From Maricaulis sp048270265 (GTDB taxonomy: Bacteria; Pseudomonadota; Alphaproteobacteria; Caulobacterales; Maricaulaceae): a stretch of 64,000 nucleotides of DNA. The notes beneath the pieces were generated by a model. That model had not been told where the DNA came from, did no database searches, and saw only the letters and a program-made list of their open reading frames with translations. Shown here piece after piece: positions 38,515 through 47,088 of this stretch (within the stretch, counting starts at the first letter, position 1; each line of letters starts with the position of its first letter). The DNA is taken from contig NZ_JBLWTD010000012.1 of NCBI RefSeq assembly GCF_048270265.1, positions 1 to 64,000 of the forward strand. The letters run 5' to 3'. A program made the translations under genes and the position numbers.

Positions 38515-39729
38515 ATGCGCCGTGTTGTCATCACCGGTCTCGGCATAATTTCTCCCATCGGGAATAATGCTGCCGACGTCACCCAATCCCTGCGCGAAGG
38601 CAAAAGCGGCATCCGCCGTATGGAAAGCTTTGCGCAATACAATTTCCGTTGCCAGGTTGGCGGCAAGCCGACGGTCGATCCGGCCGAGCATGTCGACAAG
38701 CGGGTCTATCGCTTCATGTCGGAAGGTGCCGGCTGGAACTATATGGCGATGGAGCAGGCGATCGCCGATGCGGGCCTGCCCGAATCCGACATCTCCAATG
38801 TGCGCTCAGGCATCATCATGGGCTCCGGTGGTCCTTCGGCCGGCACGATCGTCGCCGCTGCCGACATCACCCGCGAAAAGGGCCCCAAGCGCGTGGGTCC
38901 GTTCGCTGTGCCCAAGGCCATGAGCTCGACGGCCTCGGCAACGCTGGCCACCCCGTTCAAGATCCTGGGCGTGAACTACACCATCACCTCGGCCTGCACG
39001 ACCTCGCTGCATTGTATCGGCGCGGCCACCGAGCAGATTCAATGGGGCAAGCAGGACGTCATGTTCGCCGGCGGTTGCGAGGAGATCCACTGGGCCCTCT
39101 CCAACCTGTTCGACGCCATGGGCGCCATGTCCACGAAATACAATGACACGCCGGAGCTCGCCTCACGCGCTTTCGACAAGGACCGTGACGGTTTTGTCGG
39201 CGGTGCAGGCGCCGGCGTTGTCGTTCTGGAAGAATACGAACGCGCCAAGAAGCGCGGCGCCCATATCTATGCCGAAGTCACCGGCTATGGCGCCACTTCG
39301 GACGGCTATGACATGGTCGCACCGTCCGGCGAGGGTGCCGTGCGCTCGATGAAACTGGCGATGGAAACCGTCAACAAGCCGATCGACTATCTCAATCCCC
39401 ACGCCACGGCGACGCCGGTGGGCGACATCAAGGAGATGGGCGCGGTCAAGGAAGTCTTTGGCGACAACGCACCGATGATCTCCGGCACGAAATCCATGAC
39501 CGGGCACTCGCTCGGCGCGGCCGGCGTGCATGAGGCCATCTATACGCTGCTGATGATGAAGCACAATTTCGTGGCCCCCTCGATCAATATTTTCGAGATG
39601 GATCCGGAAATTGCGGCCCTCAATCTGCCGATCGTCACCGAGACCCGCGATGCCGATATCCAGACCGCGATGTCGAATTCCTTCGGCTTCGGCGGTACCA
39701 ATGGCACCGTGGTATTCCAGAAAGTCTGA
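38515..39729 (+). CDS. fabB: 3-oxoacyl-ACP synthase I FabB
   Basis: A 404-residue condensing enzyme that elongates the cis-3-decenoyl-ACP made by FabA. The Cys-His-His triad is Cys161 (SACTTSLHC), His296 (NPHATATPVGD) and His331 (MTGHSLGAAG), with Lys326 beside it; NSFGFGGTN closes the fold. CAGGAGTT precedes the ATG by six bases, and the gene begins 15 bases after the fabA stop. The fabA-fabB pair is the standard anaerobic route. Confidence 0.97.
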   Translation: MRRVVITGLGIISPIGNNAADVTQSLREGKSGIRRMESFAQYNFRCQVGGKPTVDPAEHVDKRVYRFMSEGAGWNYMAMEQAIADAGLPESDISNVRSGIIMGSGGPSAGTIVAAADITREKGPKRVGPFAVPKAMSSTASATLATPFKILGVNYTITSACTTSLHCIGAATEQIQWGKQDVMFAGGCEEIHWALSNLFDAMGAMSTKYNDTPELASRAFDKDRDGFVGGAGAGVVVLEEYERAKKRGAHIYAEVTGYGATSDGYDMVAPSGEGAVRSMKLAMETVNKPIDYLNPHATATPVGDIKEMGAVKEVFGDNAPMISGTKSMTGHSLGAAGVHEAIYTLLMMKHNFVAPSINIFEMDPEIAALNLPIVTETRDADIQTAMSNSFGFGGTNGTVVFQKV

Positions 39730-39766
39730 TCCAAAATTCCTGTGATTACAGGCGAGGAGACACAAG

Positions 39767-40585
39767 ATGAGTGATATCCAGTTCCCGGCCGGGACCTTGA
39801 TGAAGGGCAAGCGCGGGCTTGTCATGGGCGTCGCCAACAAGAATTCCATCGCCTGGGGCATTTCCCAGCAATTGGCTGCCCAGGGCGCCGAGCTGGCCTT
39901 TTCCTATCAGGGCCAGGAACTCGAACGCCGTGTCCGTCCGCTGGTCGAAAGCCTCGGCGGCGATCCTTTCATGGTCGCAGCCGACGTCACCGACGAAGCC
40001 TCGATGGATGCCTGTTTTGCGGCACTCAAGGAAAAATGGGGCACGATCGATTTCCTCGTTCACGCCATCGCCTTTGCCGGCAAGGACGAGCTGGTCGGAT
40101 CCTTCACCGAGAACACCACCCGCGAGGGCTGGCGCCGGGCGATGGAAATCTCCGCCTTCTCCTTTGTCGATGCCGGCAAGCGGGCCTCGCACATGATGCC
40201 CAATGGCGGCGCCATGATCACCCTGACCTATCTCGGTTCCGAGCGGGTCGTGCCGTCCTACAATGTCATGGGCGTCGCCAAGGCGGCCCTGGAAGCCTCG
40301 ACGCGCTATATGGCGCGCGATCTCGGCCCCGTCGGCATTCGCGTCAATGCGCTCTCGGCCGGACCGATGCGCACCCTCGCCATGGCCGGGATTTCCGGTG
40401 GCAAGGCGCTGATGCGTACCGGCCGCGAATGGTCGATGATGAAGGAAGACACCAAGATGGAAGGCGTCGCCGGCGCCGCCCTCTACCTGCTCTCCGATCT
40501 CGGCCTGTCCTGCACCGGCGAGACACTCCATGTCGATGCCGGCTTCCACGCTGTGGCCGTGCCAAGCATGGACGGGGATGACTAA
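39767..40585 (+). CDS. fabI: NADH-dependent enoyl-ACP reductase FabI
   Basis: A 272-residue short-chain reductase that performs the last step of each elongation cycle; it is the target of triclosan-type inhibitors. Catalytic residues fit: Tyr155, Tyr165 and Lys172 (YLGSERVVPSYNVMGVAK), with the nucleotide segment VMGVANKNSIAWG near the N-terminus. It follows fabB by 37 bases. Its stop overlaps by one base the start codon of an unrelated restriction endonuclease gene (TAATG), and the likely operon terminator now lies 1.6 kb downstream. Confidence 0.96.
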   Translation: MSDIQFPAGTLMKGKRGLVMGVANKNSIAWGISQQLAAQGAELAFSYQGQELERRVRPLVESLGGDPFMVAADVTDEASMDACFAALKEKWGTIDFLVHAIAFAGKDELVGSFTENTTREGWRRAMEISAFSFVDAGKRASHMMPNGGAMITLTYLGSERVVPSYNVMGVAKAALEASTRYMARDLGPVGIRVNALSAGPMRTLAMAGISGGKALMRTGREWSMMKEDTKMEGVAGAALYLLSDLGLSCTGETLHVDAGFHAVAVPSMDGDD

Positions 40586-41361
40586 TGCTCGATGAGCTCC
40601 GTAAGATCGGATTCGATGTGGGCTGCTATCACCACGCCGATGCCCTTTTGAGCGGTGCTTTTCCTGGTGCAGTGGAAGAAATTGAAGACACGCTCGCAGC
40701 ATTTAAGCTTCCGATGTCGTCGCTAGTCGGTAGTGGTGGCGGCGAAACTGAAGGCACGCAGCGGCTGCGACGAGAGCTCAGCGCGCGCGGCTGGGTAAAG
40801 CGGACGATACAGGTCGAAAAGACGGTTGTTACGTTCGAGGGCACCGCAGGAAAGAAAAGCTACACGGAGCTGGATCGGGCGACTGTTGCTTCACTTTCTC
40901 ACGAGATTGATCACGTAAAGAGTTTTGAAGCTGGGACAATTTTGCTCGAGATTGAATGGAACAATAAGGATCCGTTTTTTGATAGAGATTTGGAGAACTT
41001 CAAGCGCCTTCATGCCGACGGGGCAGCGAATATCGGAATCCTTATTACACGCGGCCAATCATTTGAGGACAATATTACGGCGTTTGTGAAGCGCTACGCG
41101 GAGAACCATGACCTCACCTCTCTCGCTGCCCTGATGGACCACGGCCTAGAGCCAACGCGCCGGCAACAGAACGATATTACTAAAGCCGTCACCCGAGCCG
41201 GAGATTTCGCTACCGGTTGGGCCGCCGCCTTCGTCTCCGACAAATATGCTAGCTCGACAACTAATTGGGCGAAGCTTGAAGATAGAATGCGGCGCGGGGT
41301 GGGGAATCCCTGTCCATTGGTCGCGATTGGAATCCCAAGCAGCGTCATTATTGAGGATTAG
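40585..41361 (+). CDS. BglII-family type II restriction endonuclease
   Basis: A 258-residue protein resembling BglII/BstYI-type endonucleases (Endonuc-BglII family). The PD-(D/E)xK core reads Asp109 ... Glu122-Ile-Glu124-Trp, followed by NNKDPFFDRDLENFKRLH and NIGILITRG; the EIEWNNKDPF segment is the most family-like part. Relatives cut sites with a GATC core, but specificity here is unknown. Codon use and GC are clearly lower than in the fab genes. The ATG overlaps the fabI stop by one base, so it is likely expressed from the fab operon by read-through and coupled translation. Its stop directly abuts the stop of the convergent methylase gene. Confidence 0.8.
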   Translation: MLDELRKIGFDVGCYHHADALLSGAFPGAVEEIEDTLAAFKLPMSSLVGSGGGETEGTQRLRRELSARGWVKRTIQVEKTVVTFEGTAGKKSYTELDRATVASLSHEIDHVKSFEAGTILLEIEWNNKDPFFDRDLENFKRLHADGAANIGILITRGQSFEDNITAFVKRYAENHDLTSLAALMDHGLEPTRRQQNDITKAVTRAGDFATGWAAAFVSDKYASSTTNWAKLEDRMRRGVGNPCPLVAIGIPSSVIIED

Positions 41362-41991
41362 TCACTCTGCCGCATCTGCCCGAGAATTATAGGCATAGGT
41401 ATTCCAACTCGGCTCATAGGCATCGGTAGCCTCATTACCCCAACAAGTCCAATTAGGTCGCGTGCCCCGCGAAAACATCTCCAAATAGGGACCGCGACTA
41501 CAAGACTCAATCAAAGGGTATTGCTCATCGGGCTTACGTGAGTGTTCGCGCTTCCGAGTCGCAATAAAGTTTACTTGGCTACGACCAGGAGCAAGCGTCC
41601 GCGCATTTTTGCCCCGAATTCCAAACAGCAAAAGCTCGGTCACATTTCTAAAATAGAATCCCACTCCACGGCCATCGGGGCCACCATCTTTACGAATTTT
41701 TTCCCAAACGATATTCGACTTATATTCAAAACCCCATTCCTTCATCACTCGAAGGCCGTCGGGCAACAACGCATTGGGCACCCAAAGGTATAAATGCGCA
41801 GGGTCCGCCGCCACTTCAGAAACGGGCAGGGCGCAGATCTCGTCCAGGTGCATCGTTGAATAGCGAGTAAGTCGCTTATGTTCAGGAGCGATTTTACCCG
41901 TTCGGTTCGCGAACTGCCATGGCGGGTCGGCCAAGATCGTTCCAAACTTCTGCCCGTTGAGTGGTTTCAAGATGTTTGCGTTCGCATCCAT
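41362..41991 (-). CDS. MT-A70-family adenine-N6 DNA methyltransferase
   Basis: A 209-residue methyltransferase with the DPPW catalytic motif at residues 22-25 (TILADPPWQFANR), the HLYLWVPNALLPDGL segment and a C-terminal RPNWTCWGNEATD stretch typical of bacterial MT-A70 enzymes. Members methylate adenine at N6 in DNA. Tail-to-tail contact with a BglII-like endonuclease gene marks it as the protective half of a type II restriction-modification system. Lower GC than the neighbourhood. Its own promoter should lie in 41992-42150, which shows AT-rich DNA but no clear consensus. The sequence recognised cannot be deduced. Confidence 0.88.
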   Translation of the reverse strand: MDANANILKPLNGQKFGTILADPPWQFANRTGKIAPEHKRLTRYSTMHLDEICALPVSEVAADPAHLYLWVPNALLPDGLRVMKEWGFEYKSNIVWEKIRKDGGPDGRGVGFYFRNVTELLLFGIRGKNARTLAPGRSQVNFIATRKREHSRKPDEQYPLIESCSRGPYLEMFSRGTRPNWTCWGNEATDAYEPSWNTYAYNSRADAAE

Positions 41992-42152
41992 GGCGCTATT
42001 AGATCTCGTTTTGTTCTGTTTGGCCAGCGATAATTGCCTGATGATGAATCACGATTCGTTCCATAACACTCACCTTGTTGTCTGATATCGACCTTCGATA
42101 GCTGTGGATCGACTTCCTCGTCGCCTAGCAGCCCGATGTCCAATCACAGAGC

Positions 42153-42182
42153 CCCCCGCCAGCTCGCTCTGGCGGGGTTTTT
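42153..42182 (+). terminator. Rho-independent terminator, probably the original end of fabA-fabB-fabI
   Basis: CCCCGCCAG (42153-42161) pairs with CTGGCGGGG (42168-42176) around a 6-base loop and is followed by six T on the + strand. No + strand gene other than the fab genes and the inserted endonuclease lies upstream, so it most likely served fabI before the restriction-modification genes were inserted. The stretch 41992-42152 shows no gene. Confidence 0.9.
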
Positions 42183-42206
42183 CATTGAATCAGAGCTATC
42201 AGCCCT

Positions 42207-44672
42207 TCACTCCATCGAATCCTCATCCTCCACGGCGTTATCACCGCCGCGCGGGTCCTCCACCGGTTTCACCCAGCGGTCGAGCCAGTCAATGCTCTCG
42301 GCGAGGACGTGGAGCACGCTTTCGCGGCCACGATAACCGTGGCTCTCATAGGGCAGCATGACCAGGCGCGCCGTGCCGCCATTGCCCTTGATCGCGGCAA
42401 ACATGCGCTCGGACTGGATCGGGAATGTGCCTGAATTATTGTCCATCTCGCCATGGATCATCAGCATGGGCTCATTGATTTCGTCGGCATGCATGAAGGG
42501 GCTGAGCTCGAAATAGACCTCCGGCGCTTCCCAGAAGGTACGCCGCTCGGACTGGAAGCCAAACGGCGTCAGGGTTCGGTTATAGGCACCGGAACGGGCA
42601 ATGCCGGTGCGGAACTGATCGCTCGCGGCGAGCAGGTGGGCGGTCATAAAGGCGCCATAGCTGTGCCCGGCAATCGCGACCCGTTCGCCATCGCCAAAGC
42701 CGAGCGCGACCGTCTCGTCGATGGCGGCCTGGGCAGAGAGCACCAATTGCTCGATGAAGGTGTCATTGACCGTCAGCGGATCATCGCCGACCACCGGCAT
42801 GGTGGCGTTCTCGAGCAGGGCATAGCCCTGGGTGACGAGAAAGCGCGGGCTGGTGCCGCTGATGCGGGTGAACTGCCAGGGCGAACCGCGCACCTGGCCC
42901 GCCGTGGCGGCATCATTGTATTCCAGCGGATAGGCCCAGATCAGCACCGGCAGCTGGTCACCCTCCTCATAGTCGGCCGGCAGGTAGAGTGTCGCGGAAA
43001 GCGGGACGCCATCGGACCGTTCATAGGTGATCAGGCGGCGCGAGATGGCGTTGAGCTGCGGGTGCGGGCTGACGAATTGGGTCAGCGCCGTCTCCGCACC
43101 ATCCTGGCGATGCAGATAGAGATTGGCCGGCGTCACCGGATCCTCGCGCGAGATCAGGAAGGAGGACGCGTCGGGGGCGACCAGGCTGACCACGCTCTCA
43201 TAGACCTCGCCGCTATTGCGCCAGATCTCCTCGGCCTCGAAGGTCTCGAAATCCACCCGGCGCAGGAAGGGGCGATTGCCCTCGGGGGTGGCGCCATCGC
43301 CGGCGAAATACATGAAGCCGTCCTCGACACCGATAACACTCTGGCCGAACGCATTGCGCACGGTCAGCGGATTGCCGGGATCGGCATAGGCGTCCTGGTT
43401 ATTGCGTTCCTCGGCCAGGCGCGGTGCGACGTCCGGGTCGGCGAAATCGACCAGCCAGCGCCGGATGATCCGGGTATCGCGGTCATACTCCACCGCAAAA
43501 CCGGTTTCGCCGACATTGGTGAACTGGGTGCCGTAATAGCGGTCTTCGGTGCGCAGGATTTCACGCGGCTCGCCATCAAAGGGGGCTTCGAGTGCCCAGA
43601 CGCTGTCACGCTGATCGATCTCGACCCGCGGATCACCGCCATCAAGCGCCTCGGCCCAGATAAGACGTGCCGGATGCGAGGCCTGCCAGCCAATATTGCG
43701 CCGTCCGGTTATCACGCCGCCGATGGGAATCCCGTCCGCAATCGGTTGCTCGGCAATGCGCGCGACCACGCGGCCGCGCAGATCGAGCACTTCACTTCGA
43801 TCCGCCAGCCGGTACCAGGGCTGCAGGAAGGAGAAGGGCCGCCGCAGCGATTCAGCGAGGATATATTCGCCGCCCGGAGCCGGGCTGGCGCTGTAATAGA
43901 GGCCGGGCTCGCCGATCCGGCGCTGATTGCGGCCATCGGCATCGATCAGCACAAGCTGGCTGCTGGCCAGCCAGGCAAACAGGTTCGCATCATCAATATC
44001 CTGCAACAGGTCCTGATAGGTTCGCACGGGCGATTCCTGGCCGCTGGCTTCCTGGATCACCGGGCCCGCAGGCACGCGCGCCCGTTCCGGCCGGGGCCCA
44101 CGCTCCGGCGAGACCAGGCTGACCAGAAGGGTTTCGCCATCGGGCATCCAGCTGACCGGCGAGAAGACGGCATTGATGCCCGACGCGATGATCTGGCGCG
44201 CCCGGGCACGGGCGACGTCGACGACCCAGAGGCTCAGTTCGCCGTCGCGGGTCACGATCATGGCGATTTTCGAACCGTCATGGGACCAGCTGATATGCGA
44301 GAGGCCGACATTGTCCGGCAGGGCCACAGGCCGTTCCTGGCCGGTTTCGATATCGAGCAGGCTCAACCCGACCACCGAGCGCGGCCCGTGACGGCCATTG
44401 GTCTCGGCGTCCAGCCGCAGCCCGGCCAGCCGCTCCATCGGGCGCGCCAGCTGGGAGACCGGTGGCAGGCTCTCGCGCTGCAGCAGGGCGATGGTGTCAC
44501 GCGCCGGGGATGCCGATGTCCAGGGCGTTGGCTGGGCATCGACGATGTCGACAATCTCCTGCGGTGGCAGCCGGTAGGGCTCCTGCGCCGGGGCCAGTGC
44601 GCCCCAACCGGTCAGCACCACGGCCGCCACGCAGGCCCCTGCTCTCCACCATGCCTGGACTGTCATCATCAT
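42207..44672 (-). CDS. Prolyl-oligopeptidase-family serine peptidase (S9, glutamyl-endopeptidase-like)
   Basis: An 821-residue secreted peptidase with a signal peptide (residues 1-29, ending PAQ). The first two thirds form a WD/beta-propeller-like domain (LSHISWSHDGSKIAMIV, FSPVSWMPDGETLLVSL). The alpha/beta hydrolase domain holds the triad Ser671 (IAGHSYGAFMTAHLL), Asp744 (HGEMDNNSGTFPIQ) and His778 (PYESHGYRGRES). The HGEMDNNSGTFPIQSERMF block resembles the S9D group that includes plant chloroplast glutamyl endopeptidase. It probably degrades peptides in the periplasm. AAGGGG lies upstream of the ATG triplet; 44672 is chosen. Confidence 0.92.
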   Translation of the reverse strand: MMMTVQAWWRAGACVAAVVLTGWGALAPAQEPYRLPPQEIVDIVDAQPTPWTSASPARDTIALLQRESLPPVSQLARPMERLAGLRLDAETNGRHGPRSVVGLSLLDIETGQERPVALPDNVGLSHISWSHDGSKIAMIVTRDGELSLWVVDVARARARQIIASGINAVFSPVSWMPDGETLLVSLVSPERGPRPERARVPAGPVIQEASGQESPVRTYQDLLQDIDDANLFAWLASSQLVLIDADGRNQRRIGEPGLYYSASPAPGGEYILAESLRRPFSFLQPWYRLADRSEVLDLRGRVVARIAEQPIADGIPIGGVITGRRNIGWQASHPARLIWAEALDGGDPRVEIDQRDSVWALEAPFDGEPREILRTEDRYYGTQFTNVGETGFAVEYDRDTRIIRRWLVDFADPDVAPRLAEERNNQDAYADPGNPLTVRNAFGQSVIGVEDGFMYFAGDGATPEGNRPFLRRVDFETFEAEEIWRNSGEVYESVVSLVAPDASSFLISREDPVTPANLYLHRQDGAETALTQFVSPHPQLNAISRRLITYERSDGVPLSATLYLPADYEEGDQLPVLIWAYPLEYNDAATAGQVRGSPWQFTRISGTSPRFLVTQGYALLENATMPVVGDDPLTVNDTFIEQLVLSAQAAIDETVALGFGDGERVAIAGHSYGAFMTAHLLAASDQFRTGIARSGAYNRTLTPFGFQSERRTFWEAPEVYFELSPFMHADEINEPMLMIHGEMDNNSGTFPIQSERMFAAIKGNGGTARLVMLPYESHGYRGRESVLHVLAESIDWLDRWVKPVEDPRGGDNAVEDEDSME

Positions 44673-44776
44673 TCATTCCCCTTGCGCGCTGGCCGCCAAG
44701 ACGGCCCCGGATTGTGCCGGGAAGGTAAATGAGATTGCGGCCAGCGAGTCTGACAAGTTTGTAATATTGCTCTGGA

Positions 44777-45985
44777 TTACACGGTCGCACTCACAGCGCG
44801 GCCACTGCGCGGGGTAGCCTTCCATTTCAGCCCCATCACCGGCCGCAGCAGCGGCACCCGCTTCACCAGCTCATAGCCGAGGCCGCAGCCGATCACCGTC
44901 ATCGCGACAAGAATCCAGAACTCGGTCCAGACGCCGAAGCCCATCGAGCCGATCCAGAAACCACCGACCACGATGATGGTCTGGTGCAGAATATAATAGG
45001 GAAAGACGGCTTCGGTGAGATAGCGGCGGGCGGCATTGTCGTGATTGAAGAAACGACGCGCGAGCCCCAGCAGGGTCAGGATAATGGCCCATGCAAAGAA
45101 GATGCGGTCGAAGCGAGCGGTCCAGACGAGAGGCATATTGTTCTCGATCGCCGGCCAGGTTGAATAGCAGGCATAGAGGAAGATGAAAGAGGACACTGTG
45201 AGCGTTCCGGCCCAGGGCAGGACCCGGTCAATCGCGCGCCAGAGCGCCTCATTGCGGGCGAAGAAATAGCCATAGAGCAGGATCAGGAAGCTGTTGGCAT
45301 GATTGGCCCAGTCCCAGGTGAGGTTATGGGTGGTCGGGAAATGCTCGACCAGGGTGAAACGGATCGCCACAAAGGGCAGGAGCGGCAGAATGATCATCAG
45401 GACCGGTCCCAGCACCGGGCGCTCGAACAAGCCGCCGACTGCCCTGAGGGCCTTGCTGTCGGCCACCGCCCGCAAGGCCGGGATCACCGGCGCCAGCAGC
45501 ATGCAATAAACGAACAGATAGGCGACATACCAGAGATGGTTCCAGGTTGGCGTCTCGACCGACCAGGGGCCGTCCCAGATGAAGGCGTAGCCCTGATAGA
45601 AGGTCCAGAAATCCGGCCCGATCTCGCCAGCCTCCTGCAATTGCACCCAGGTTTGTGGCGCGACGATCACATACATGCCGAACAGGATCACCGGGAAGAG
45701 CCGTACAAACCGGTCGCGGGCAAAACTCGCTGCGCCGAGCTTGTCGGACAGGAAGCGGATCGCGACCCCGGAGATGAAGAACAGCAAGGGCAGCCGCCAC
45801 GGGCTGGAGAGCCACATCAAGGGCTCCATCGCGTCATTCACATGCGTGCTCTTGGCGTGCCAGCCCTCCGTGTTGAAGAACATGCCGATGTGATAAAAGA
45901 TCAGCAGTCCGAACACACCGATCCGAAGCCAGTCGAGATCGAAGCGGCGGGGGCTGGGCGTGATGGCCTTGGCAGGGTTGGTCAT
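44777..45985 (-). CDS. Acyltransferase family 3 membrane protein
   Basis: A 402-residue inner-membrane protein with about ten helices. The Acyl_transf_3 pattern is seen: FDLDWLRIGVFGLLIFYHIG at the N-terminus (including the conserved His), WRLPLLFFISGVAIRFL with the conserved Arg, and NHLWYVAYLFVYCML. Such enzymes O-acetylate or O-succinylate polysaccharides, glucans (OpgC-like) or lipids; the acceptor is unknown here. It is transcribed away from a LytTR membrane regulator, 190 bases apart, and the regulator may control it. Confidence 0.88.
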   Translation of the reverse strand: MTNPAKAITPSPRRFDLDWLRIGVFGLLIFYHIGMFFNTEGWHAKSTHVNDAMEPLMWLSSPWRLPLLFFISGVAIRFLSDKLGAASFARDRFVRLFPVILFGMYVIVAPQTWVQLQEAGEIGPDFWTFYQGYAFIWDGPWSVETPTWNHLWYVAYLFVYCMLLAPVIPALRAVADSKALRAVGGLFERPVLGPVLMIILPLLPFVAIRFTLVEHFPTTHNLTWDWANHANSFLILLYGYFFARNEALWRAIDRVLPWAGTLTVSSFIFLYACYSTWPAIENNMPLVWTARFDRIFFAWAIILTLLGLARRFFNHDNAARRYLTEAVFPYYILHQTIIVVGGFWIGSMGFGVWTEFWILVAMTVIGCGLGYELVKRVPLLRPVMGLKWKATPRSGRAVSATV

Positions 45986-46175
45986 TTTCCTGGACTCCCG
46001 GATAGAGAAGAATGGCCACCTTCATCGCCAGCGCCCGCCAGGATGGCCAGTGCCCCGGTATCGATAGCGGCCCGCCGTGACAGGCGGCTGCAGCGCGGGG
46101 ACAAGCGGCGGCAAACGGGGCCAAGCGGCGCAGTGCCCGGCTTGCCTCAGCGGGTAGCAGTGGCATGATCAGGCG

Positions 46176-47024
46176 ATGAACACGGTCGATTTTCAAAATG
46201 AACAGGACGCCGAGCGCCGCGCCACACTGCACGCCCTGCTCGCCTTTTCGGCCATGGCGCTGGCCTTCTGGGTCGTCAACGCCACCTCCATCATCATGGA
46301 GGAGGCGCGCGACGGAGAGAGCTTCAATGCCTGGAAAGCGTGGTTTCTCGAGGGCAGCAGCACGGTTTACCTGCTGATCCTGTGCTGGACAGCGGTGGGA
46401 CCGTGGGAGCGCCGCTTCCCTCTCGGCGGTGCCAGCTGGACGCGCTGGCTACCCGCGCATATCGGCGGCGCCCTGGTGTTCTCGCTCCTGCACGTTACTG
46501 CCATGGGCGTCACGCGCGACGCGCTGTATCCGGTCCTGTTCAACACGGACTATCAGTTCTTCGAGAACCCGCTGCAGACCTTCATCTATGAATTGCGCAA
46601 GGATGTGCTGAGCTACATCTCGGTCCTGCTGACCCTGACCGGTTTTCGCACCATTGAATGGCACCGGCTGGAAGCCGCCGCTGCCCGGACGGAGGCGCGC
46701 ACCCATCACCGGGTCAATCTCAAATGCGGCGGCCGTGTCATGCACCTTGCCGCGTCCGATTTCAGCACAGCCCGCGCGGCCGGCAATTATGTCGAGGCGC
46801 GTTTCGGCGCGCGTGAACATCTGGCGCGCATGACGCTGAATCAACTGGACCAGCTCCTGCGCGAGGCGGGAGTAGACTCGGTTCGCGTTCACCGCTCCTG
46901 GCTGGTCAATCGCGACATGATCGCGCAAACCGTCCCTACCGGCGAGGGCGATGTGACGATTACCCTGTCCAATGGCGAGACCGTCCCCGGCAGCCGCCGC
47001 TATCGCGACCGGCTCGCGGCATAG
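46176..47024 (+). CDS. Membrane-bound LytTR transcriptional regulator
   Basis: A 282-residue protein. Four hydrophobic segments cover about residues 19-40, 60-77, 95-113 and 140-158. From residue 178 a LytTR DNA-binding domain follows: RVNLKCGGRVMHLAASDFST (first strand pair), VEARFGAREHLARMTLNQLDQLL, VHRSWLVNRDMI (the HRSxxVN motif) and ETVPGSRRYRDRL. A LytTR domain attached directly to a membrane part without a receiver domain is a one-component design that senses a membrane signal. Divergent from the acyltransferase gene, its likely target. Confidence 0.9.
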   Translation: MNTVDFQNEQDAERRATLHALLAFSAMALAFWVVNATSIIMEEARDGESFNAWKAWFLEGSSTVYLLILCWTAVGPWERRFPLGGASWTRWLPAHIGGALVFSLLHVTAMGVTRDALYPVLFNTDYQFFENPLQTFIYELRKDVLSYISVLLTLTGFRTIEWHRLEAAAARTEARTHHRVNLKCGGRVMHLAASDFSTARAAGNYVEARFGAREHLARMTLNQLDQLLREAGVDSVRVHRSWLVNRDMIAQTVPTGEGDVTITLSNGETVPGSRRYRDRLAA

Positions 47025-47025
47025 A

Positions 47026-47052
47026 AAAACCCGCCGGATTGCTCCGGCGGGA
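47026..47052 (-). terminator. Terminator of the rpsO-pnp transcript
   Basis: CCCGCCGGA (47031-47039) and TCCGGCGGG (47044-47052) form a perfect 9-base stem with a 4-base loop. On the minus strand it is followed by five T (47030-47026). It lies 36 bases after the pnp stop and directly after the LytTR stop, so it separates the two convergent units. Confidence 0.88.
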
Positions 47053-47088
47053 TCTTCATTCAGATCTGATCACCAGGACCGGAGAGGC

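Noticed and set aside
42001..42006. BglII-type site AGATCT just before the methylase start, as a self-regulation or specificity clue
   Set aside because: AGATCT occurs at many other places in the window (for example near 12345, 38010, 47063 and 56820), so its presence here is not informative.
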